In this document: one piece after another, positions 1-8,548 of the stretch
Layout of the letters: each line of letters starts with the position of its first letter
Numbering within the stretch: position 1 is the stretch's first letter
From: Geobacter sp. AOG2
GTDB lineage: Bacteria > Desulfobacterota > Desulfuromonadia > Geobacterales > Pseudopelobacteraceae
Direction of reading: 5' to 3'
Assembly: GCF_019972295.1 (NCBI RefSeq)
Contig: NZ_BLJA01000001.1
Location: 3,379,574 to 3,443,573, forward strand
Length of the DNA stretch: 64,000 bases
Notes under the pieces: model-generated
Told to the model about the DNA's origin: nothing
What the model saw: only the letters and a program-made list of their open reading frames with translations
Databases searched by the model: none
Translations under genes and position numbers: made by a program

Positions 1-254
1 ATGGCCGGGGAGAGCCCTTCGATGGACTCCACGTCCGGTTTTTCCATCTGTTCCAGGAACTGGCGGGCGTAGGCCGAGAGGGATTCCACGTAGCGGCGCT
101 GCCCCTCGGCGTAGATGGTGTCGAAGGCCAGGGTGGATTTGCCCGAGCCGGAGATGCCGGTGATGACGACGAGCTGGTCCCGCGGGATTTCAACATCGAT
201 GCACTTGAGGTTGTGTTCGCAGGCGCCTTTGACGATTATGCTGGAGTGGGCCAT
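1..254 (-). CDS. uvrA: UvrA, excinuclease ABC subunit A (N-terminal part, cut by window edge)
   Basis: The visible 84 residues are the N-terminus of UvrA, the damage-sensing ATPase of nucleotide excision repair. The start is [17 protein letters not shown], followed by a Walker A loop ([12 protein letters not shown], about residues 33-44) and the UvrA-typical stretch [20 protein letters not shown]. The rest of the gene lies left of the window. The GGDEF-EAL gene immediately upstream on the same strand ends 3 bp before this ATG, so the two are probably co-transcribed. The identification rests on strong family-specific motifs despite the short visible length. Confidence 0.95.
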   Translation of the reverse strand, partial: MAHSSIIVKGACEHNLKCIDVEIPRDQLVVITGISGSGKSTLAFDTIYAEGQRRYVESLSAYARQFLEQMEKPDVESIEGLSPA

Positions 255-257
255 GGG

Positions 258-2375
258 TCAGTATTTCAGTCCGTTCTCGAGGATTTTGGTGATCTCTTCG
301 GCCCTGACCGGACGGGAGAACAGGTAGCCCTGCATCTCGGCGCAGTTGCGGGAAGAGAGAAATTCCATCAAGGGGCGCGTTTCGACTCCTTCGGCGGTAA
401 CGCTCAGCTTGAGGGTGTGGGCCATGGAGATGATGATCTCCACGATGGCGGCATCGTCCGGGTTGATGGCGATGTCCCGCACGAACATGCGGTCGATCTT
501 GAGCCGGTTGATGGGGAAGTGCTTCAAATAGGAGAGGGACGAGTAGCCGGTGCCGAAATCGTCGATGGCCAGGCTGATGCCCATGTCCTTGAGCCTGTGC
601 AGCATGCGGGTGTTGCTGTCCGGGTTCTTCATGATGGTGCTCTCGGTGATCTCCAGTTCCAGCCAATTGGGATCGAGCCCGCTTTCCAGCAGGATGGCGG
701 CGACGATATCGTCCAGGTTCTTCTGGGCGAACTGCTTGGCCGACAGGTTGACCGCCATGCGCATGGGAGCAAACCCCTGCTGCTGCCAGGATTTCGCCTG
801 GAAACAGGCGGTACGCAGGACCCATTCCCCGATGGGGATGATAAGGCCGGTTTCTTCCGCCAGATAGATGAACTTGTCCGGGAGGATCACCCCCAGGTCG
901 GGGTGGTTCCACCGGATAAGCGCCTCCAGCCCTATGATCGTGCCGGTGCGGGTATTCACCTGGGGCTGGTACAGGAGGAAGAGGTCCCCGCGTTCCAGGG
1001 CCTTGCGCAGGGAGTTCTCCAGCATCATCCGCTCCAGCACCTTGATATTCATCTCGCTGGAGAAGAACTGGAAGTTGTTGCCGTCCCGCTCCTTGGCCTG
1101 GTACATGGCCTGGTCGGCATGTTTGAGCAGGGTGGCCCCGTCCTCCCCGTCCATGGGGTAGAGGGCGATGCCGATGCTGCCGGTGGTGTAGATCTCATGG
1201 CCGTCGATGAAGATCGGTTCCGAGATCAGCCCCAGGATCTTCTTGGTGACGGCGGTGACGACCTCTTCGCTGGAGACCCCCATCAGGACGATGGCGAACT
1301 CGTCGCCGCCGATGCGGGCCAGGGTGTCGGTCTCGCGGACGCAGGCCTTGAGGCGTTTGGCGATGGTCTTGAGCAGCTTGTCGCCGGCCCGGTGGCCCAG
1401 GGTCTCGTTGATCCCCTTGAAGCGGTCCAGGTCGAGGAACAGCACGCCGACCATCTGGCGGTCCCGCACGGCCTGGGCGATGGCGTGCCTGAGCCGGTCA
1501 TGGAGCAGGGTCCGGTTGGGAAGGCTGGTCAGGGTGTCGTAGTTGATCAGTTGCTGGATCTCGTTCTCGGCCCTGATGCGGGCCGTGATGTCGAGGGTCG
1601 TGCCGGAGACGAGCTGCGCCCTTCCTTCGCCGTCGCGTTCCACCTCGGCCTGGCTGTTGACGACCAGTTCGTCGCCGTTCTGCGATTTGATGCGGTAGAT
1701 CAGGCTGAATGGCTGGCATTGCCGCGCCGCGCTGTTGATGACCTTTTTGAAGGCCGCCTGGTCCGCCTCGTTGATGAGGTCGATGAACCAGTCCATCTCC
1801 ACGTGCGCCGGGTCGCCGGGGGTGAATCCCAGGATGCGGTACAACTCGTCGGACCAGTAGGTTTCCCCGGTCAGGGGATTCCATTCCCAACTCCCCATGC
1901 GGGCGATCTTTTGGGCCCGCGCCAGGCGGGTTTCGCTCTGGCGCAGGGATTCTTCGGCGCGCCGCAGCCGTTCGCGGGTTTCGGCATCGTACAGGGTGCG
2001 CAGGACCGCCGCGGGCAGGCGGTCCAGAAAGCTGGTGTCTTTCAGCAGGTAGTCGCAGGCGCCGGTCTTCATCATCTGGACCGCCAGGAGGGCGTCGTCC
2101 CGTCCGGTGACCATGATGAACGGCACGGACAGCCCCCGGCCGGAGATCTGCTCCAGGATGGCGATACCGGTCATGTCGGGCAGGGAATAGTCGAGGATGA
2201 TCAGGGAGGGGATCGTGGCGGCGAGCAGTTCCATGGCCTCCCGGCCGCTGGCCGCTACGATGGCCTTGAAGCCGTGCTCCTGAACGGTGGCCGATGTCAG
2301 CTCGGCAAAGGCGATGTCGTCCTCGATGATAAGGATGGTGCTGCCGGCCTTTATAGTGTGGGGCGAACCCGTCAT
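258..2375 (-). CDS. Response regulator with PAS, GGDEF and EAL domains (c-di-GMP turnover)
   Basis: A 705-residue cytoplasmic signalling protein. Residues 1-135 form a receiver domain (ILIIEDD at the start, phospho-acceptor Asp62 in LDYSLPD, conserved Lys in LLKD). A PAS domain follows (WEWNPLTGETYWSDELYRIL), then a GGDEF domain with an intact GGDEF signature at residues 356-360. An EAL domain with intact EAL at 484-486 completes the protein (EALIRWNHP, later DDFGTGYSSLSYLKHFP). Both catalytic signatures are present, so it could make and degrade c-di-GMP, with phosphorylation or a PAS ligand setting the balance. It lies 39 bp downstream of glmU and 3 bp upstream of uvrA on the same strand. 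No partner kinase is adjacent; the input is unknown. Confidence 0.9.
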   Translation of the reverse strand: MTGSPHTIKAGSTILIIEDDIAFAELTSATVQEHGFKAIVAASGREAMELLAATIPSLIILDYSLPDMTGIAILEQISGRGLSVPFIMVTGRDDALLAVQMMKTGACDYLLKDTSFLDRLPAAVLRTLYDAETRERLRRAEESLRQSETRLARAQKIARMGSWEWNPLTGETYWSDELYRILGFTPGDPAHVEMDWFIDLINEADQAAFKKVINSAARQCQPFSLIYRIKSQNGDELVVNSQAEVERDGEGRAQLVSGTTLDITARIRAENEIQQLINYDTLTSLPNRTLLHDRLRHAIAQAVRDRQMVGVLFLDLDRFKGINETLGHRAGDKLLKTIAKRLKACVRETDTLARIGGDEFAIVLMGVSSEEVVTAVTKKILGLISEPIFIDGHEIYTTGSIGIALYPMDGEDGATLLKHADQAMYQAKERDGNNFQFFSSEMNIKVLERMMLENSLRKALERGDLFLLYQPQVNTRTGTIIGLEALIRWNHPDLGVILPDKFIYLAEETGLIIPIGEWVLRTACFQAKSWQQQGFAPMRMAVNLSAKQFAQKNLDDIVAAILLESGLDPNWLELEITESTIMKNPDSNTRMLHRLKDMGISLAIDDFGTGYSSLSYLKHFPINRLKIDRMFVRDIAINPDDAAIVEIIISMAHTLKLSVTAEGVETRPLMEFLSSRNCAEMQGYLFSRPVRAEEITKILENGLKY

Positions 2376-2414
2376 GCGCTCTCTTTTCGTTACTCCGTGG
2401 AACCTGTTTGGGGG

Positions 2415-3788
2415 CTATTTTTTCTTCAGCCGCCAGCCGTCCTTGTTTACCTGCGGCACGCGGGAAATGGCCAGGGAATCGGGCGGCACGTCGTTGGTGA
2501 CGGTGGTCCCGGCCGCCACCAGGGAGTTGCGTCCCACGGTGACCGGGGCCACGAGTTGGACGTCGCTGCCGATGAATGCCCGGTCCCCGATGACCGTGCG
2601 GTGTTTGTTGACCCCGTCGTAATTGCAGGTGATGGTGCCGCAGCCGATATTGACGTCGCGGCCGATCTCGGCGTCTCCCAGATAGGTCAGGTGGGAGGCC
2701 TTGGAGCCTTCTCCCATGACGATCTTCTTGGTTTCCACGAAATTGCCGATCTTGACGTGGGCGTGCAGCACCGTTCCGGGGCGCAGGTGCGCCATGGGGC
2801 CCACGGCCACCGCTTCATGCAGTTCGGAATCCTCCAGGACCGACCCCGACTTGATGTGGCAGCCGTCGGCGATGCGGCAACCGGAGATGGTGACGCCGTT
2901 ATCGATCGTGCAGCCGGAGCCGATGATCGTTTTCCCGCCAATATGGCAGTTGGGGTGGATGACGGTGTCGGGGCCGATGACGACGCCCCGGTCGATGTAG
3001 GTCTGGTCGGGATCGATGATGGTCACGCCGGAGAGCATCAGCTCGCGGTTGAAGCGCCGGCGCAGAATGCGCGCGGCTTCGGCCAACTGGCTCCGGTCGT
3101 TGACCCCCATGATCTCCTCGGGGTCGTCGCTCTCCAGGGCCAGGCAGGTCAGGCCCTTTTGGACGGCCACGGCCACCAGGTCGGTCAGGTAGAACTCCTT
3201 TTGGGCGTTGTCGCTTCCCACGCTGTCGATGTTGCCGAAGAGGAAGGCCGCATCCATGCAGTAGATGCCGCTGTTGATCTCGCGGATCTCCTGCTCCTCC
3301 GGGTCGGCGTCCTTCTGCTCGACGATGCGCAGCACCGCCCCGCTGCCGTCGCGCACGATCCGGCCGTAACCGTAGGGGTCGTCCAGGGCGGCGGTCAGGA
3401 CGGTCACCGTTGCCCCCTGGGCCTGGTGGAAGCCTATCAGCCGCTCCAGCGTCTCCGCCCGCAAGAGGGGGGTGTCCCCGCACAGGATCAGCACGGTTCC
3501 GTCGAAACCGGCCAACGCCTCGCGGGCGCAGGCCACGGCATGGCCGGTGCCCAACTGCTCCTTCTGGAGCACGCAGCGGATGTCCTCCGCCCCGCGGTAA
3601 TGCCCCTGCACCGCCTCCGCCTGGTGTCCGGCCACCAGGACCACCGGTTTTGCCCCCACCGTCCGGGCCGCTGCTACGGGGTAATCGATCAGCGGCTGCC
3701 CGGCCGCGGGGTGCAGCACCTTTACCAGGCCTGATTTCATACGGGTTCCCTTGCCTGCGGCAAGGAGTATTGCGGCAACGTGATCCAT
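2415..3788 (-). CDS. glmU: Bifunctional GlmU: GlcN-1-P acetyltransferase / GlcNAc-1-P uridylyltransferase
   Basis: Makes UDP-GlcNAc, the precursor for peptidoglycan and lipopolysaccharide, in the cytoplasm. The 457 residues match the usual family length. The N-terminal uridylyltransferase domain opens with AAILLAAGKGTRM (nucleotide-binding loop) and carries GTGHAV and the LCGDTPLL metal-binding region. The C-terminal half is a left-handed beta-helix of hexapeptide repeats with HLRPG and the acetyltransferase motif NYDGVNKHRT. It is the first gene of a minus-strand group leading into a c-di-GMP gene and uvrA. A sigma70-like promoter lies about 45 bp upstream (separate entry). Confidence 0.97.
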   Translation of the reverse strand: MDHVAAILLAAGKGTRMKSGLVKVLHPAAGQPLIDYPVAAARTVGAKPVVLVAGHQAEAVQGHYRGAEDIRCVLQKEQLGTGHAVACAREALAGFDGTVLILCGDTPLLRAETLERLIGFHQAQGATVTVLTAALDDPYGYGRIVRDGSGAVLRIVEQKDADPEEQEIREINSGIYCMDAAFLFGNIDSVGSDNAQKEFYLTDLVAVAVQKGLTCLALESDDPEEIMGVNDRSQLAEAARILRRRFNRELMLSGVTIIDPDQTYIDRGVVIGPDTVIHPNCHIGGKTIIGSGCTIDNGVTISGCRIADGCHIKSGSVLEDSELHEAVAVGPMAHLRPGTVLHAHVKIGNFVETKKIVMGEGSKASHLTYLGDAEIGRDVNIGCGTITCNYDGVNKHRTVIGDRAFIGSDVQLVAPVTVGRNSLVAAGTTVTNDVPPDSLAISRVPQVNKDGWRLKKK

Positions 3789-3833
3789 CTGGGTCGTACT
3801 CCGATTATGAGGGTATGCAACGCCTGACCGTAC

Positions 3834-3862
3834 ACTTTATGTGATGCCGGAAACGGCGTCAA
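3834..3862 (-). promoter_or_regulatory. Putative sigma70 promoter for glmU
   Basis: Read on the minus strand, TTGACG (3862-3857) is followed after exactly 17 bp by TAAAGT (3839-3834), about 45 bp before the glmU start codon. The boxes match the consensus at 5/6 and 4/6 positions. It is the best promoter candidate in the divergent glmU-prmA gap. Confidence 0.5.
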
Positions 3863-3994
3863 GTATTCTATGTGTTCCACCACTGTCGACGGGCGCGTCG
3901 TCGGCAGCGGCGGCCTCATTTTTATTGCCAATGGCCGGGTGTTCTGCTAACCTTCCGAAATAACGTGAAAATAATCGAGGAGTCCCCGACCGAT

Positions 3995-4927
3995 ATGCAT
4001 GATACCTGGCTGGAGGTAGCCTGCGAGCTGCCCACTGAATTGGCCGACATTCTGGCGGAGTACCTGGCCGGCGTCTCGGGCGCCGGCGTCTGCGTCGAAA
4101 ACCTGAATGTCGACGCCTTTTCCCATTCCGAAATAGCCCACGGTCCGCTCATGACCGTCAAGGCCTACTTCAGCGCCGCCGACGATATGGAGGCCCGCCT
4201 GGCTGAGATCACGGCCTTTCTGGACGATCTGGCCGCCGCCAATCCCGGCGTCGCCATCGGGAAACCGTCCGTTGCGACGGTGAAAAGCGAAGACTGGAGC
4301 ACGAGCTGGAAGGTCAACTTCAAGCCGCTCCGCATCGGGCGGCGGCTCCTGATCGTGCCCTCCTGGGAGCGGGCGGAGGCCGGGCCGGACGATATCGTCC
4401 TCAGCCTGGACCCAGGCATGGCCTTCGGCACCGGCGGCCACGAGACCACCCGGCTCTGTCTGGAGCAATTGGAAGCGATCCTGCCCGGCCGCCCGGCCGC
4501 GTCCCCCCCCTCGGTGCTGGACCTGGGGACCGGTTCCGGCATCCTGGCCATGGCTGCGGCACGCCTGGGCGCGGGTCGTGTCTGCGCCGTGGACATCGAC
4601 CCCGAGGCCGTGGAAGTGGCGCGGGAAAACATGGCGATCAACGGCCTGGCGGAACGGATCGAGTGCAGCGCAACCCCCCTGGATGCGCTGGACGGACCCT
4701 ACGACATCATCCTGGCCAATATCCTGGCCGAGGAACTGGTCCGGCTGGCCCCGCAGCTCACGGCGCGGCTGGCCCCCGGCGGCATGCTGATCCTGTCCGG
4801 CATCCTGGCGGAGAAGGAGGCCTTCGTGCGGAGCGGATTCGCCTCCCAGCCCCTGGCCTACCTGCACACGGCCCATGAAGGGGAGTGGGTGGCCATGCTC
4901 TACCGAAGGGAAGGCGGAGCGGCATGA
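3995..4927 (+). CDS. prmA: PrmA, ribosomal protein L11 methyltransferase
   Basis: SAM-dependent enzyme that trimethylates ribosomal protein L11. The chosen start (MHDTWLEVACELP) is the family start and follows a GAGGAG-like Shine-Dalgarno sequence; an in-frame ATG at 3872 would add 41 unrelated residues. 310 aa, the usual length. It shows the PrmA signature EDW...WK..FKPLRIG, the substrate loop DPGMAFGTGGHETTRL, SAM-binding motif I (VLDLGTGSGILAMAAA) and ILANIL. Its TGA overlaps the ATG of rsmE by 4 bp, so two translation-apparatus methyltransferases are translationally coupled. Confidence 0.96.
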   Translation: MHDTWLEVACELPTELADILAEYLAGVSGAGVCVENLNVDAFSHSEIAHGPLMTVKAYFSAADDMEARLAEITAFLDDLAAANPGVAIGKPSVATVKSEDWSTSWKVNFKPLRIGRRLLIVPSWERAEAGPDDIVLSLDPGMAFGTGGHETTRLCLEQLEAILPGRPAASPPSVLDLGTGSGILAMAAARLGAGRVCAVDIDPEAVEVARENMAINGLAERIECSATPLDALDGPYDIILANILAEELVRLAPQLTARLAPGGMLILSGILAEKEAFVRSGFASQPLAYLHTAHEGEWVAMLYRREGGAA

Positions 4928-5676
4928 GCCGGCGGCGCTTCATGATATCGTCCCGGAATATCCGCGACGGTTACGCGTCCTTTAACGGCGATCTCTTCAA
5001 TCACATGGTGCGGGTGCTGCGGCTCGGCACCGGCGATGGCGTGACCCTGGTGGATGAGGCGGGCAATGAGCATCAGGGGGTTATCGACCAGGTGTCCAAG
5101 GAGTGGGTCGCCGTCAGGGTCGAAGCGCCCTGTCGGCCGGCAGCCGTCGCAGCCGGGGACCGCGGGGTGGAGATCACCATCTGCCAGGCCCTGCCCAAGG
5201 GGGAGAAGATCGACCTGATCCTGCAAAAGGGGACGGAGCTGGGGGTTCACGATTTTCACCTGTTCGGGGGGCTCCGTTCCGTGGCGCGGGTACGCCCGGA
5301 ACAACGGGACGCAAAGCTGGAGCGCTGGCAACGGATAACGGCCGAGGCCGCCCGCCAATGCAACCGGCGTTCGATCCCCGCGGTCTCGTGGTCGCCGTCG
5401 GCGGCCGAAGCGGCCGGGGCGACGCCCCGGGAACTCCGCCTGCTCTTGTGGGAGGGAGAGCAAAAGCAGGGCCTGAAATCGGCCCTTGCCGACCGGGCCT
5501 GTCCCGCTTCCGTCGTCGTGGCCGTCGGTCCCGAGGGGGGCTTCGATCCGCTGGAAGTGCAGCAGTTTCTCCGGCAGGGATACCTGCCGGTTTCCCTGGG
5601 GACCAGGATCCTGAGGACCGAAACCGCCGCTATTGCCATTACCGCAATTTTACAGTATATTTGGGACGCCATGTAG
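4924..5676 (+). CDS. rsmE: RsmE, 16S rRNA m3U1498 methyltransferase
   Basis: SPOUT-class enzyme that methylates N3 of U1498 in 16S rRNA. The 250 aa match family size. Visible hallmarks are ALPKGEKIDLILQKGTELGV, the SAM-binding knot segment VGPEGGFDPLEV, and the C-terminal LGTRILRTETAAI. The start is the ATG overlapping the prmA stop (ATGA), which gives a normal RsmE N-terminus (MSRRRFMISSRNI); an earlier in-frame ATG at 4885 lies inside prmA and is less likely. Confidence 0.95.
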   Translation: MSRRRFMISSRNIRDGYASFNGDLFNHMVRVLRLGTGDGVTLVDEAGNEHQGVIDQVSKEWVAVRVEAPCRPAAVAAGDRGVEITICQALPKGEKIDLILQKGTELGVHDFHLFGGLRSVARVRPEQRDAKLERWQRITAEAARQCNRRSIPAVSWSPSAAEAAGATPRELRLLLWEGEQKQGLKSALADRACPASVVVAVGPEGGFDPLEVQQFLRQGYLPVSLGTRILRTETAAIAITAILQYIWDAM

Positions 5677-5737
5677 CTAAGGGCTCATCCGCAGATACGG
5701 ACCGAGTTCTCAATCTTGAGGTCGCAAGGAGCCGCCG

Positions 5738-6304
5738 ATGAAATGCCCCAAGTGCGGATACAACAGCTTCGAGTACAACGACAACTGCCCCAAGTGCCTG
5801 AACGACCTCACCGGCTACAAGGCCACCTACGGGCTCAAGGCCATGGCGCTGCCCCTGGCGGCCCGGATGGACATGGCCCAGTCGATGGCGGTCGATGCCC
5901 CCCCTGCGGACAGCCATTCCGGGGAGGACGCGGATGCGGCCTCCGATATCTTCTCCTTCGATTTCGGCGATGACGAGCTGGAATCCCCCCAGGGGGGAGA
6001 CGACCCCGCTCGCGATCCCTTCGACTTCGACGTCGAACCGGCCGGCCCTGCGGACGTATTCCCCTTCGGCGAGGAACGGAAGACGGCCCAGGAGCAGGCC
6101 GAAGAAGAAGCCTTCTCCAGCCTCCTGGAAACAACCCCGCAGAAGAGCGCTGCCGCTCCGGCAGCCAAGCCGGCCGCCGCGAACAACGAGTTCGACCTGG
6201 AGAATTTTTCCTGGGACGACACCCCGGACCCCGCCGGTGACGGGACGCCCGCCAAACCCCGCGAGGATGACTTCGACAGCCTGTTCGGCGGCGGCAAGAA
6301 GTAA
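5738..6304 (+). CDS. Zinc-ribbon protein with acidic low-complexity tail, function unknown
   Basis: A 188-residue cytoplasmic protein opening with a four-cysteine zinc ribbon (C3-x2-C6 and C17-x2-C20 in MKCPKCGYNSFEYNDNCPKC). The rest is acidic and poor in order-promoting pattern, with repeated DxFxFD-type patches (FSFDFGDDE, PFDFDVE, EFDLENFSWDD) and an Ala/Pro-rich linker. A good ribosome-binding site (AAGGAG) precedes the ATG. It follows rsmE by 61 bp and could be in that operon. I do not recognise a named family; the ribbon suggests a binding or assembly role. No membrane segments are seen. Confidence 0.8.
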   Translation: MKCPKCGYNSFEYNDNCPKCLNDLTGYKATYGLKAMALPLAARMDMAQSMAVDAPPADSHSGEDADAASDIFSFDFGDDELESPQGGDDPARDPFDFDVEPAGPADVFPFGEERKTAQEQAEEEAFSSLLETTPQKSAAAPAAKPAAANNEFDLENFSWDDTPDPAGDGTPAKPREDDFDSLFGGGKK

Positions 6305-6382
6305 CCCCGGCATGCCACGATAGCCGCCAGGGCCCGTTCCCCCTCTCTCTTCCGGGCGGACGGGCCTTGTCATATCCATCGG

Positions 6383-6564
6383 GTTGTTGAAAAACAGCCA
6401 TCAGGCCTTCGTCCTCGAAAGCCCTTTCGTGCTGCGTAGCGCTGCACCCTCACCCAACCCCTCTCCCTCCGGGGGAGAGCTGGAGGGAGGGCCTGCCTCC
6501 GCGGGGCTTGCCTGGCGGGTGCGACGATCCTACTATTTTTGAACAACCCGGGTTTTTCAACAGC
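6383..6564. repeat. MITE-like element with 13-bp terminal inverted repeats
   Basis: A 182-bp non-coding block between the zinc-ribbon gene and mutL is bounded by GTTGTTGAAAAAC (6383-6395) and its inverted copy GTTTTTCAACAGC (6552-6564), with one mismatch in 13. The inside holds a short hairpin (CTCTCCC...GGGGAGAG) and no plausible coding frame. A second, weaker copy of the end motif (TTTTTGAACAAC) sits just inside the right end. The layout resembles a small non-autonomous mobile or intergenic repeat element. No clear target-site duplication is seen. Confidence 0.45.
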
Positions 6565-6583
6565 CTGATACACGGAGTTCCAC

Positions 6584-8419
6584 GTGTCCCAACGTATCGC
6601 CATCCTGCCCGAAACCATTACCAACAAGATTGCCGCCGGCGAGGTGGTCGAGCGGCCCGCCTCGGTCATCAAGGAGTTGCTGGAAAACGCCCTGGATGCC
6701 GGCGCAACGGATATTGCCGTGGAGATCGGGGCGGGAGGGCGGCGGTTGATCCGCATCACGGACAACGGCCACGGCATGTCCCGGGAGGACGCCCTTCTTT
6801 CCCTGGAACGGCATGCCACCAGCAAGATCAGGACCGACAGCGACCTGGACGGCATCCTGACGTTGGGATTCCGTGGCGAGGCGCTCCCCTCCATCGCCTC
6901 GGTCTCCCGTTTCCGGCTGGCGACCCGTGAAGCCGACAGCCTGGAAGGGACCGAGATCATCGTCGAGGGGGGGCGGGTCCGGGATGTGAAGGCCTGCGGC
7001 ATGGCGCCCGGCACGGTCGTCACGGTGGAGCAGCTGTTCTTCAATACCCCGGCGCGTCTCAAGTTCCTGCGCAGTGTCGAAACCGAGACGGGACACGTGG
7101 GAGACACGGTGGCCCGCATGGCGGTTTCCCGTCCCGACGTGGCCTTCAGCCTGGTGAGCGACGGCCGGGAATTGCTGCGGGTGCAACGCAGCGACCTGCG
7201 GCGGCGTATCGCCCAGACCGTGGGGAAGGAGGCCGCGGACCGCCTCCACGAGGTTTCCGGTTCAGGGGGCGAGGTCGCCGTCACCGGTTTCATCTCCGGC
7301 CCCGCGACCGTCCGCTCGGCCACATCGGCCATGTTCACCTACATCAACGGCCGTTTCGTCCGGGACAAGGTGGTGCAGCACGCCATCATGCAGGCCTACC
7401 GGGGCGTGATCGACCGGGGCCGCTATCCCGTCCTGGCCCTGTTCATCCAACTGCCGCCCGGCGAAGTGGACGTCAACGTCCACCCCACCAAGCACGAGGT
7501 GCGCTTTCGCCGTCAGGCGGCCGTGCACGACGCCCTCCAGGCCGCCCTGGAGGAGGTGTTGCGCCGTTCCCCCTGGCTGGCCCACCGTCCGGAGCCGTCA
7601 GCCGCGGTCCCGGCCGCGCCGCCCGCCGGCCAGGCCTATCGGGAGCGGATCGCCGCCGCGGCCCAGGCGTCCCTGTCGCTTGCGCAGCCGGCGGCGCACC
7701 GCTCGTATCCCGCGACTTCCGTCCCCGGCGTCGGCAAGGGCGCGGAGCCGTCCGCCCCACCCTCCGGCGGACCCGTTTCGGTCCGGGAGGCCGCCGAACC
7801 GTTCCGCCCGGAGCCCACGCCTCCCGAAGCCGCGGGCTATTTTTCCGCCCTGGCGGTCATCGGCCAGTTTCACGGCGAATACATCCTCTGCCAGTCCGGC
7901 GCCGAGCTGGTGATCATCGACCAGCACGCCGCCAGCGAGCGGGTCGCCTACCAGCGTCTGCGGCAACAATTCCGGGCCGGCGGGGTGGAATCGCAACGCT
8001 TGCTCTTTCCCGAGACCCTGGAGCTTTCTTTCAGCGAGGCGGCCCTGGTGGGGCGTTTCCGCGACGATCTCGCCCGCGTCGGTTTCGAGCTGGAACCGTT
8101 CGGCGGCGCCACCGTCATCGCCGCCGCCCTGCCGCGCCTGGCGGCGGGCGGGGACGGCATACGCCTGGTGCGGGATATCCTGGCCGAGCTTGCCGTACTG
8201 GGGACCAGCGGCGCCTTCGAGAGTGCCGTCGACGCCTTGCTGGCCCGTATCGCCTGCCATTCCGTGGTGCGCGGTTTCCATCCCCTGGAGAGCCGCCAGA
8301 TCAACGAACTGCTGCGGGCCATGGACGAGACCGACTTCGCCGCCAGTTGCCCCCATGGCCGCCCCGTATCGCACACCATCACCCTGGGAGAGTTGGAAAA
8401 GATCTTCAAACGGACCTGA
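6584..8419 (+). CDS. mutL: MutL, DNA mismatch repair protein
   Basis: GHKL ATPase that links MutS mismatch recognition to strand incision. It starts at a GTG with GGAG 6 bp upstream. The N-terminal domain is complete: IAAGEVVERPASVIKELLEN, DNGHGM, ATSKI and GFRGEAL (ATPase motifs, residues 20-105). A Pro/Ala-rich linker (about 335-405) joins it to the C-terminal dimerisation/endonuclease domain with ACHS and CPHGRP. The metal-binding endonuclease motif DQHA-x2-E-x4-E reads DQHAASERVAYQ, so the final Glu is Gln. At 611 aa it is of normal length. miaA and hfq follow after the intervening chemoreceptor gene. Confidence 0.95.
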   Translation: MSQRIAILPETITNKIAAGEVVERPASVIKELLENALDAGATDIAVEIGAGGRRLIRITDNGHGMSREDALLSLERHATSKIRTDSDLDGILTLGFRGEALPSIASVSRFRLATREADSLEGTEIIVEGGRVRDVKACGMAPGTVVTVEQLFFNTPARLKFLRSVETETGHVGDTVARMAVSRPDVAFSLVSDGRELLRVQRSDLRRRIAQTVGKEAADRLHEVSGSGGEVAVTGFISGPATVRSATSAMFTYINGRFVRDKVVQHAIMQAYRGVIDRGRYPVLALFIQLPPGEVDVNVHPTKHEVRFRRQAAVHDALQAALEEVLRRSPWLAHRPEPSAAVPAAPPAGQAYRERIAAAAQASLSLAQPAAHRSYPATSVPGVGKGAEPSAPPSGGPVSVREAAEPFRPEPTPPEAAGYFSALAVIGQFHGEYILCQSGAELVIIDQHAASERVAYQRLRQQFRAGGVESQRLLFPETLELSFSEAALVGRFRDDLARVGFELEPFGGATVIAAALPRLAAGGDGIRLVRDILAELAVLGTSGAFESAVDALLARIACHSVVRGFHPLESRQINELLRAMDETDFAASCPHGRPVSHTITLGELEKIFKRT

Positions 8420-8458
8420 TCCCCCGCCGTCGGCGCGGGTTTTCGGGAACGGCGAACG

Positions 8459-8505
8459 AAGAACCCCCACCAATCGCGTTTGCGCGTTTGATGGGGGTTC
8501 TTTTA
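8459..8505. terminator. Bidirectional intrinsic terminator between mutL and the chemoreceptor gene
   Basis: Arms AAGAACCCCCACCAA (8459-8473) and TTGATGGGGGTTCTT (8488-8502) pair with one mismatch around a 14-nt loop. There is a T-run on the right and a run of A at the left edge, as expected for convergent genes. A second GC-rich hairpin (8523-8544) lies next to the chemoreceptor stop codon but lacks a T-tract. Confidence 0.8.
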
Positions 8506-8548
8506 ACCTTCGTGTTTGTGCGCGGCTCCGCTTCGGCGGAGCCGATGA

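Noticed and set aside
213-3734. Very long plus-strand open frame opposite glmU and the GGDEF-EAL gene
   Set aside because: It is antisense to two genes with unmistakable domains, and its translation is rich in Gly, Asp, His and Val without family motifs, as expected in GC-rich DNA.
8523-8544. Second terminator next to the chemoreceptor stop
   Set aside because: Perfect 9-bp stem with a TTCG loop but no T-tract; the adjacent 8459-8505 hairpin explains termination better.
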